Source of the DNA: Hydrogenophaga sp.
Lineage (GTDB): Bacteria > Pseudomonadota > Gammaproteobacteria > Burkholderiales > Burkholderiaceae_C
DNA: 10,663 nucleotides
Direction: 5' to 3'
NCBI GenBank assembly: GCA_011390855.1
Contig: JAABRN010000241.1
Location: 1-10,663, forward strand
Both the position numbers and the translations under genes were made by a program. The notes beneath the pieces are model-generated. The model was given only the letters and a program-made list of their open reading frames with translations. It did no database searches and was not told where the DNA came from. This document shows, piece by piece, positions 6,473 through 10,663 of this stretch; positions within the stretch are counted from its first letter, which is position 1; each line of letters begins with the position of its first letter.

Positions 6473-6898
6473 ATGCAACTCGCACTCAAACACGCCGCGC
6501 CTGACGGCTTCTGGAGCAAGGCGTTCCACTACCTGACAGCATGGCGCCTGCTCACGAAGTACCCGCACGCGGGGATCGTGCATGACGGGATGCTGTACCA
6601 CACGACCCTGGCACACGGCCTGCACGCGACCGTGTTCAAGCCCGATGGCTGGGACTTGTTCGACCTGAACGGGAAAGACCTGGACAACTGGGCGTTTGCC
6701 GACCATGAGGGCACGGCCTACGACTGGTTCTCGCTGCTGGCCTTCATCCTGCCCTGGCGCGTGCGCGACGGCTCGCGACTGTACTGCTACGAGTGGTGCT
6801 GGCTTGCGATGACCGGAGAAAACCCAACCCGACGAGTGACGCCGGAAGATTTGCTTGCGCTGGCATTCATGCAGCGCGGAGAGGCCCCCTTTGAATGA
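6473..6898 (+). CDS. Possible permuted papain-like (YiiX/NlpC-type) cysteine peptidase
   Basis: 141 residues, with AAGGAGG at 6458-6464 giving a strong start. No signal peptide. The order of motifs fits circularly permuted NlpC/P60-type folds, in which the His comes before the Cys: YPHAGIVHDGMLYH (His32), EGTAYDWFSLLAF (Glu78 and Tyr82), then a hydrophobic core and RLYCYEWCWLAM (Cys104, with Glu106 as in C-x-E motifs). Members of this fold cleave amide or ester bonds in peptidoglycan or lipids; a phage version might cut cell-wall peptides, or act in the virion during entry. Catalytic residues are proposed by pattern only. The gene ends in an ATGA overlap (6895-6898) with the next one, linking it to the lysis block. 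Confidence 0.5.
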   Translation: MQLALKHAAPDGFWSKAFHYLTAWRLLTKYPHAGIVHDGMLYHTTLAHGLHATVFKPDGWDLFDLNGKDLDNWAFADHEGTAYDWFSLLAFILPWRVRDGSRLYCYEWCWLAMTGENPTRRVTPEDLLALAFMQRGEAPFE

Positions 6899-7137
6899 AC
6901 TACAGCAAAGACGAAACCAACAGACTGCTGGAAAAGCTGGAGGCGCATTTGAACAAAGACCCGGACTTCAGCAGTTCGGACATGGCGGCTTTGAACGAAA
7001 TGCTGCAAGCCTGGAAGGGATGGGTAGCGCTTGGCCGTGGGGCGAAGTGGGTCATCACGACGCTGGGCCTGATCGCAGCAGCCATCGCGAGCTGGGCGGT
7101 GCTGGCTTCAACAATCAAGGATTGGTGGCGATCATGA
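6895..7137 (+). CDS. Small single-span membrane protein, accessory holin/antiholin candidate
   Basis: 80 residues. Residues 1-40 form an amphipathic, charged helix region (NRLLEKLEAHL, then DMAALNEMLQAWKGW). Residues about 53-72 form one membrane helix (ITTLGLIAAAIASWAVLAS), followed by the short tail TIKDWWRS. The layout, with a soluble helical N-terminus and a C-terminal anchor, resembles small phage lysis-associated membrane proteins of the XhlA kind, but I cannot assign a family. It starts within the stop of the previous gene (ATGA) and ends within the start of the next (ATGA, 7134-7137). A role in lysis timing or in anchoring another protein is inferred from its place before the holin candidate. 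Confidence 0.55.
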   Translation: MNYSKDETNRLLEKLEAHLNKDPDFSSSDMAALNEMLQAWKGWVALGRGAKWVITTLGLIAAAIASWAVLASTIKDWWRS

Positions 7138-7628
7138 CTGCCGTGCGAAAGATGCTGGACAACACGAAGGTGTTTTTGGTGATGCTGGCTTGGTTGGCAG
7201 TGTGGCTTGCCGCGCATCTTTGGCCCGCCTCTTTCTGGTTTCAGGTGAATGACGTGCAGATCATTGACGCACGGGCCAATTCGCCAATCAATATGCTGGT
7301 TGATAGGACAATTAACCGGCCCTTCGTCGGTGAGTGGGTCGCCACGGTGCGCAAAGTCGGGCCAAGTGGGGTAGAGCTTTACTGCTCAGGCAGCGGTCGG
7401 GCGAACTACAGGCCAGAAAACGACTTGCCCGCTGTTGTGACGCTGGACTGGTGGACTGGGGGAGCCTGTAAGACCTTGCCCGGCGGCGACTACGTTGTCG
7501 ATACAACTTGGCAGATCAACCCCGGAACGGCTTTTCTGCCTGACAAGCATGTGCGCAACACGTCTAACATTTTCCACGTCTGCGGCAATCCGAACTGCCG
7601 CAGATTACAACCCGAGGTGACGCCATGA
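7134..7628 (+). CDS. Membrane-anchored periplasmic protein of unknown function
   Basis: 164 residues. A basic start (MTAVRKMLDNTK) is followed by one long hydrophobic segment (about residues 13-36, VFLVMLAWLAVWLAAHLW), then a soluble domain of about 125 residues that should face the periplasm. Visible features: VDRTINRPFVGEWVATVR, ELYCSGSG, VVTLDWWTGGACKTLPGGDYVV, TTWQINPGTAF, and a Cys-rich end (HVCGNPNCRR). The strand-rich pattern suggests a small beta-sandwich, and the four Cys could pair. I do not recognise the family with confidence, though similar proteins seem familiar from phage genomes as hypothetical. The ATG at 7134 overlaps the previous stop. A longer frame open to 6855 only adds out-of-frame sequence of the two genes before and is not the start. 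Confidence 0.6.
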   Translation: MTAVRKMLDNTKVFLVMLAWLAVWLAAHLWPASFWFQVNDVQIIDARANSPINMLVDRTINRPFVGEWVATVRKVGPSGVELYCSGSGRANYRPENDLPAVVTLDWWTGGACKTLPGGDYVVDTTWQINPGTAFLPDKHVRNTSNIFHVCGNPNCRRLQPEVTP

Positions 7629-7864
7629 ACATTCGACTTGTTGACGACTGGCGCGAGAGCGTCCGATGGATTTCCATGTGGTGCTTCGCCAGCATTGCCA
7701 CAATCCAAGGTTCTGTGATGGGCTTCATCACGCAAGAGCAATTGGCCGCGCAGATCCTGTTCTATCCCGAGTGGACCTGGGGCACGCTGAATCAGGCCGT
7801 GATAGCCGCGCTGGCCGTGGTCGGTGGTGTGGGTCGGTTGATCTCGCAAGACCCGAAGCAGTGA
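7625..7864 (+). CDS. Holin candidate (two membrane segments)
   Basis: 79 residues with GAGGTGA (7614-7620) ahead of its ATG. The start MNIRLVDDWRESVRWISMW, a hydrophobic helix (about residues 16-35), a polar turn around PEWTWG, and a second helix (about 54-73, NQAVIAALAVVGGVGRLI) match a common proteobacterial phage holin pattern: a short L-x-D-x-W-R head, two or three membrane spans and a charged R-L-I-x-Q end. A holin would accumulate in the inner membrane and open it at a set time, releasing the endolysin encoded downstream. Its stop overlaps the next start as GTGA (7861-7864). Family name not tested; the lysis context gives good support. Confidence 0.7.
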   Translation: MNIRLVDDWRESVRWISMWCFASIATIQGSVMGFITQEQLAAQILFYPEWTWGTLNQAVIAALAVVGGVGRLISQDPKQ

Positions 7865-8067
7865 CCCGGCAGAAGGTTCTGAGCGAGTTCGACGCGCTGA
7901 TAGAGCGTGTTGGCGATCCTGACTCACGCGAGGCGTGGAGCGAGGCAGACCTAGTGAAAAGCCTGCGGGCTTTGAGGATGAAAGTGGACGCGACGATTCT
8001 TGAGAGTCTGCGCGTCTATCCCGTTGATTCACGAATTGACCCGAGGCCGGGTGAAAGGTGGGGCTGA
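7861..8067 (+). CDS. Small soluble protein, unknown, GTG start
   Basis: 68 residues read from GTG at 7861, which forms a GTGA overlap with the holin stop. An ATG-only reading would start at 7666 inside the holin gene, in a different frame from it, and is less likely. The protein has helices with VLSEFDALIERVGD, a DLVKSLRALRMKVDATILESLR helix and a compact end PVDSRIDPRPGERWG. It is charged and without membrane segments or Cys. The sequence looks like a conserved small phage protein but I cannot name a function. It ends in TGATG, so the next gene starts on the last base of this stop. Confidence 0.55.
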   Translation: MTRQKVLSEFDALIERVGDPDSREAWSEADLVKSLRALRMKVDATILESLRVYPVDSRIDPRPGERWG

Positions 8068-8480
8068 TGAAGTACCTGATTGCGATTCTGCTGGCGCTCC
8101 CGATGCTGGCCCAAGCCCAGCCCGCGCCTCCGCCATGCTTCCCGCTGGTCAATGGCTATTCCGTCGGCGCTCCAAAAATCATCAATACCGATATTGGGAC
8201 GCACCTGTTCTGGTTCTGTGGTGATGTAAAACGCACCAAAGTCGAGGTGGCCGGGTTTTCCTGCGAGAAAGCCAGATGCAGCGAAACCGCGTTATCTGCT
8301 GCTATTTTCTCAGTGACGCGGGCTAGTGCAAAGGTAGGCACTGCGAAAGAGCTTTGGGCGACTGCTGTCACGCTGGACTGCGCCACCGACACCGGGCCGC
8401 TGTGCACCGAGCGCAACCGGCTGAGGCTGGAGAATGATGCCGTGTGGTGGGCCGAGGTCAAGGATTGGGTGCAGCCATGA
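8067..8480 (+). CDS. Secreted small protein of unknown function
   Basis: 137 residues with a typical cleavable signal peptide: MKYLIAILLALPMLAQA, with likely cleavage after AQA at residue 17. The mature part starts QPAPPPCFPLV and holds further Cys in FWFCGD, FSCEKARCSE, LDCATD and PLCTER, so disulfides in the periplasm are likely. It ends AVWWAEVKDWVQP. The ATG at 8067 was chosen over an in-frame GTG at 8058 because AAGG (about 8054-8057) and GGTGGGG precede it at good spacing and it shares one base with the previous stop. I do not recognise the family. Placed between holin and endolysin genes, it may act at the wall or envelope during lysis, or affect superinfection; both are inference. Confidence 0.6.
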   Translation: MKYLIAILLALPMLAQAQPAPPPCFPLVNGYSVGAPKIINTDIGTHLFWFCGDVKRTKVEVAGFSCEKARCSETALSAAIFSVTRASAKVGTAKELWATAVTLDCATDTGPLCTERNRLRLENDAVWWAEVKDWVQP

Positions 8481-8953
8481 ACTTCGACCAAGCATTTACC
8501 AAGCTGCTCGGTCACGAGGGCGGCTACGTCAACCATCCAAACGACCCAGGCGGCGAAACCAATTGGGGCATCACCATCGCAGTCGCTCGAGCAAACGGCT
8601 ACACCGGGGATATGCGCGACATGCCATTGGACGTTGCCAAACGAATCTACCGTTCAATGTATTGGGACAAGGTGCAGGCCGATGCGCTGCCCGCCAAGGT
8701 CCGTTACGCGGTGTTTGACGCTGCGGTGAACTCAGGCCCTGGGCAGGCTGCTCGGTGGCTCCAGCGGGCGCTAGGTGTGGCTGATGACGGACGCATCGGG
8801 CCGATCACGATTGCCTACGCACGGCAGGCTGACCCGGAAGCGTTGGCAATGAAGATGCTGGCCCAGCGGCTGCGGTTCATGACAAACCTGACCAACTGGC
8901 CTTCATTCTCCCGTGGGTGGGCGCGGCGCATAGCCGACCTCATGGAAGCGTGA
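8477..8953 (+). CDS. Endolysin, glycoside hydrolase family 108
   Basis: A 158-residue muramidase that cuts the glycan strands of peptidoglycan to burst the host cell. The N-terminus carries the GH108 signature LLGHEGGYVNHPNDPGGETN with catalytic Glu14, followed by WGIT. Next come the family-like RIYRSMYWDKVQADALP and FDAAVNSGPGQAARWLQRALG stretches, and a short C-terminal peptidoglycan-binding part with DGRIGPITIAYA. Length fits family members without a signal peptide, so export would depend on the holin. The ATG at 8477 overlaps the previous stop (ATGA). An earlier in-frame start at 8444 would add residues from inside the secreted-protein gene and is rejected. Confidence 0.95.
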   Translation: MNFDQAFTKLLGHEGGYVNHPNDPGGETNWGITIAVARANGYTGDMRDMPLDVAKRIYRSMYWDKVQADALPAKVRYAVFDAAVNSGPGQAARWLQRALGVADDGRIGPITIAYARQADPEALAMKMLAQRLRFMTNLTNWPSFSRGWARRIADLMEA

Positions 8954-9093
8954 TTTTCAAGATCATTCAGACCCCGGTGACGGTTGCCAAGTGGGCGCTT
9001 CTGTCCTGCGTGGTCGCCCCGACTGCCCTGCTGATCGGCCTTCGGGACATGGCGCGCCAGTGCTGGCTTGAGTTGCGGGAGGTGTGGAAGTGA
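8950..9093 (+). CDS. 47-residue membrane protein between endolysin and spanin
   Basis: Read from GTG at 8950, which overlaps the endolysin stop (GTGA), to TGA 9091-9093, which overlaps the GTG start of Rz (GTGA). The peptide is MIFKIIQTPVTVAKWALLSC, then VVAPTALLIGLRDMARQCWL and ELREVWK: one membrane segment at about residues 14-31 with a charged C-terminal tail. Both ends fit the 4-base overlap pattern of the neighbouring genes exactly, which is the best evidence that this frame is translated. Function unknown; it may belong to the lysis set as an extra hole-forming or spanin-partner peptide. Confidence 0.5.
   Translation: MIFKIIQTPVTVAKWALLSCVVAPTALLIGLRDMARQCWLELREVWK
9077..9082 (+). promoter_or_regulatory. 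Ribosome binding site that sets the Rz start
   Basis: GGGAGG lies 7 bases before GTG 9090. It would be too close to the other in-frame GTG at 9084, so it supports 9090 as the Rz start. Confidence 0.6.
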
Positions 9094-9635
9094 TCGCCAT
9101 TGCCAAGTTGTTTGACATTTTCCCCGGCTGGGTGTGGGCCTTGCTGGTGGCTGGCCTTGCCGCGTCCAACTTCGTGACCGGCTCGCGCCTTTCTGCTGAA
9201 AGATTAGCGCATCAATCCTCAAAAACTGAGTACGCCCAGCGCGTGGCCGATGCCGAGCGCCAGCGGGCCGATGCTGAATCCCGAAACCGAGCCATTGAAA
9301 AGGAGTTGAGTGATGCGCAAGAAACCCACGCCCAAGAAGTCTCAAGCCTTTCTGCCGACTTGGATGCTGCTCGTGCTGCTGGCCGTGCTGGTTCTCAGCG
9401 GTTGCGCGACGCCGCCGCAGCCACTGCCGCCCTTGCCGGTCAAGCCTGTACAGATTCCGCCACTGCCAGGGTACGCGAAACAGCCGCCAACGCCGCCCGA
9501 GTGCTTGCCGACGTGTTCAGCGAATCTGAACAGCGAGCGACAGCGCTGGCTGGAATTGCTGACGAACGCGGGATTGCCGGGCGGGCCTGCGAACGCACCT
9601 ACAACGACGCCCGCGACAAACTGAACGGGTCTTAG
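9090..9635 (+). CDS. Rz-like inner-membrane spanin subunit
   Basis: 181 residues. One N-terminal membrane anchor (about residues 10-29, with FPGWVWALLVAGLAA) is followed by a long Ala/Glu/Arg-rich coiled coil from about residue 40 to 150, with many Ala-Asp-Ala-Glu heptad-like units. It ends CERTYNDARDKLNGS. This is the usual build of i-spanins and of DUF2514-type phage lysis proteins. It would span the periplasm to reach the Rz1-like lipoprotein and help fuse inner and outer membrane in the last step of lysis. The GTG start at 9090 gives the GTGA overlap with the previous gene. Its stop (TAG 9633-9635) overlaps the stop of the first minus-strand gene. The Rz1-like gene lies wholly inside it. 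Confidence 0.85.
   Translation: MIAIAKLFDIFPGWVWALLVAGLAASNFVTGSRLSAERLAHQSSKTEYAQRVADAERQRADAESRNRAIEKELSDAQETHAQEVSSLSADLDAARAAGRAGSQRLRDAAAATAALAGQACTDSATARVRETAANAARVLADVFSESEQRATALAGIADERGIAGRACERTYNDARDKLNGS
9301..9305 (+). promoter_or_regulatory. Ribosome binding site for the nested Rz1-like gene
   Basis: AAAAGGAG ends at 9305, 7 bases before ATG 9313. It lies inside the Rz coding sequence and favours ATG 9313 over the adjacent in-frame GTG at 9310. Confidence 0.65.
9313..9624 (+). CDS. Rz1-like outer-membrane spanin lipoprotein, nested in Rz
   Basis: 103 residues in the +1 frame relative to Rz. After a basic start (MRKKPTPKK) comes a hydrophobic segment and lipobox VLSGC with the lipidated Cys at residue 31. 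The mature part is strongly Pro-rich (ATPPQPLPPLPVKPVQIPP), which is the hallmark of Rz1 proteins, and later holds PECLPTC. It would be anchored in the outer membrane and bind the Rz coiled coil. The gene starts and ends inside Rz (stop at 9622-9624 against 9633-9635), the fully embedded arrangement known from lambda, though with a longer Rz1. It ends in Thr/Ala/Pro-rich sequence. Confidence 0.9.
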   Translation: MRKKPTPKKSQAFLPTWMLLVLLAVLVLSGCATPPQPLPPLPVKPVQIPPLPGYAKQPPTPPECLPTCSANLNSERQRWLELLTNAGLPGGPANAPTTTPATN

Positions 9636-9910
9636 GGTTCACCTCTTGCACGAATGGCGGCGGCGCAATCTTCGGTGCCGCGTATCCAGTGCGCGTTTTC
9701 AGACGAATAACCCCAAGGTGCCCGCAAGTCATCACACACCAGCGCACAAGACTCTCGCTCATGCTGTGCGACGAGGGCTGCGAAGCGGGTGAGTTCGTCG
9801 TGTACGTCAATGCCGAATAGCCAGACCCGATCGCCTTCAATACTGTTTGTGCACGACACTGCGCCAAGGTCAGCCTTCCGCGCCCATTCAATGATCTGGT
9901 CTTCGGTCAT
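9632..9910 (-). CDS. Small phage-type protein, unknown
   Basis: 92 residues: MTEDQIIEWARKADLG, then VWLFGIDVHDELTRFAALVA, QHERESCALVCDDL and a closing CAAAIRARGEP. The segment LTRFAALVAQHERE-x-CA and the AAAIRARGE end are frequent in small hypothetical proteins of Burkholderiales prophages, where they lie in accessory early-gene strings. It is mainly helical, with four Cys. No function can be assigned. GGGGAG upstream on the minus strand can serve as ribosome site, and the start overlaps the stop of the next gene upstream (ATGA, 9907-9910). The stop codon TAA overlaps the Rz TAG on the opposite strand. Confidence 0.7.
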   Translation of the reverse strand: MTEDQIIEWARKADLGAVSCTNSIEGDRVWLFGIDVHDELTRFAALVAQHERESCALVCDDLRAPWGYSSENAHWIRGTEDCAAAIRARGEP

Positions 9911-10230
9911 GTCATCTTCTCCCCTATTGCCGCCGCTGCACGGACGATTGCTCTGCGGGTGGCTGCGTAGGGGTCATTGGCGTTATTCACAAGCGGCATC
10001 TGAACAGAGCCGCGCACGATGACGTAGTTGGCCCCGAAGCACACATCCATTCCCAACTTCACAGCCAGCCGAAGCGCATCGCCATCGTCGGTGAGTGGGT
10101 TCCAGCGCTGAAACTTTGAGGTGCCTGTTGGGTTGAGAGGAGCCATGATGCCAGTTGTATTGTTAAAGTTAACGATCCCTGTATACCCAGCAGCCTTAGC
10201 CGCAAATTCTAGAAGTTCACGGTCAGTCAT
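9907..10230 (-). CDS. Conserved phage-type protein, unknown
   Basis: 107 residues from ATG 10230, with AAAGGAA just upstream on the minus strand; a longer reading from 10269 adds 13 residues without better support. It begins MTDRELLEFAAKAAGYTG, has WNPLTDDGDALRLAVKLGMDV in the middle and ends ATRRAIVRAAAAIGEKMT. The WNPLTDDGDALRLAVKL motif recurs in short proteins of Burkholderiales phages; I know of no proven role. The alternating strand and helix pattern suggests a small alpha/beta fold. The start overlaps the stop of the next gene (10227-10230), so the three minus genes form one transcription unit read leftward. Confidence 0.75.
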   Translation of the reverse strand: MTDRELLEFAAKAAGYTGIVNFNNTTGIMAPLNPTGTSKFQRWNPLTDDGDALRLAVKLGMDVCFGANYVIVRGSVQMPLVNNANDPYAATRRAIVRAAAAIGEKMT

Positions 10231-10634
10231 GTCGTTCCTTTCTGTGCGCGGGCTTGCCATGCTTCCCACCAGCGAGAAACGGTCGGGTTGCCGTAGTGGC
10301 CGTCACCTTCGTAGTGCATTGCTACGCCTTTGTTCGACACCCACGCCTCAAACTCTGCCCGCTCGTCACTCAGCGGCTGCTGTGCTGGTGCTGGCAACGG
10401 CGCTTCGATGGTGTACTCCTTGCAGTGCTTGCAATAGCCCGGTGCTGGGTTTAGCTGTGCTGGTGCTGGGTGGTTGTAGAGCGGCGCTTCGTCAATGCCG
10501 CCATCGCTATACCATCGCGGGGCGCTGATGATCTGGCCGTCTTGAACGTCATACCACGCCACCGGCTCCTGCTGTGCCGTCTGTGCAGCTTGGCACTTGT
10601 CGCAGTCGTGGTTGACGCAGCCGATCTTTGGCAT
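10227..10634 (-). CDS. Phage-type Cys-rich protein, unknown; may extend past window edge
   Basis: 135 residues read from ATG 10634. The N-terminus MPKIGCVNHDCDKCQ and a later YCKHCKEY give several closely spaced Cys that could bind metal. In between are low-complexity QEPVAWYDV and PLYNHPAPAQL segments, and the C-terminus (FEAWVSNKGVAM, then SRWWEAWQARAQ) resembles an end seen in many small phage proteins that start with QEPVAW-type sequence. The frame stays open to the window edge upstream of the ATG (residues ending QASQPDD), so the real start may lie outside. No clear ribosome site is visible before ATG 10634, which supports that option. Confidence 0.65.
   Translation of the reverse strand: MPKIGCVNHDCDKCQAAQTAQQEPVAWYDVQDGQIISAPRWYSDGGIDEAPLYNHPAPAQLNPAPGYCKHCKEYTIEAPLPAPAQQPLSDERAEFEAWVSNKGVAMHYEGDGHYGNPTVSRWWEAWQARAQKGTT
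10379..10469. repeat. Two identical 16-base direct repeats coding PAPAQ
   Basis: GCTGTGCTGGTGCTGG occurs at 10379-10394 and again at 10454-10469. On the minus strand both encode Pro-Ala-Pro-Ala-Gln in the low-complexity middle of the Cys-rich protein. Probably simple coding repetition; slippage or recombination between the copies would remove 75 bases (25 codons) in frame. Confidence 0.6.
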
Positions 10635-10663
10635 GTCGTCTGGCTGGCTGGCTTGCGGTGGAT

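Noticed and set aside
10135..10175. Possible AT-rich promoter or operator near TTGTTAAAGTTAACG
   Set aside because: GTTAAC is a simple palindrome (within TTAAAGTTAACGA) inside the coding sequence of a minus-strand gene; no -35/-10 pair fits in either direction.

Overview
This window looks like one arm of a tailed-phage genome, most likely a prophage or prophage remnant in a GC-rich betaproteobacterium. A Burkholderiales/Comamonadaceae host is my inference from the style of the proteins; nothing here identifies a species. Plus-strand genes run from 2 to 9635 and three minus-strand genes run from 9632 to 10634. No host housekeeping gene, tRNA, integrase, attachment site or CRISPR array is visible.

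Packaging and head block (2-3945): a 5'-truncated large terminase subunit of the lambda gpA type, a small Mor/C-like DNA-binding protein in an unexpected place, a gpW-like head-tail joining candidate, and a complete lambda-type portal protein. Two overlapping, mutually exclusive hairpins lie in the only real gap here (1819-1859).

Fibre and appendage block (3955-6898): the portal is followed directly by a small structural protein. No prohead protease, decoration protein, major capsid, tail tube, tape measure or baseplate gene is present. Then comes a short fibre-type N-terminus that seems broken by a stop and a frameshift, followed by a 527-residue surface protein. That protein has an Ig-like domain split by a low-GC inserted domain of about 215 residues, then eight repeats of 22-23 residues. 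A small fibre/tail-adaptor-like protein and a possible permuted papain-like cysteine peptidase complete the block.

Lysis block (6895-9635): the genes are linked start-to-stop by 1- to 4-base overlaps. They encode a small membrane protein, a membrane-anchored protein of unknown function, a holin candidate, a small soluble protein, a secreted protein of unknown function, a GH108-type endolysin, a 47-residue membrane protein, an Rz-like inner-membrane spanin and an Rz1-like lipoprotein nested inside the spanin gene. Together these would form holes in the inner membrane, cut peptidoglycan and disrupt the outer membrane.

Right end (9632-10634): three short phage-type genes on the minus strand, also coupled by ATGA overlaps, converge on the lysis block. 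The stop codons of Rz and the first minus gene overlap. The main points of interest are the missing capsid and tail module, the domain-in-domain insertion in the Ig protein, the broken fibre gene, and the unknown secreted and membrane proteins packed between holin and endolysin genes.
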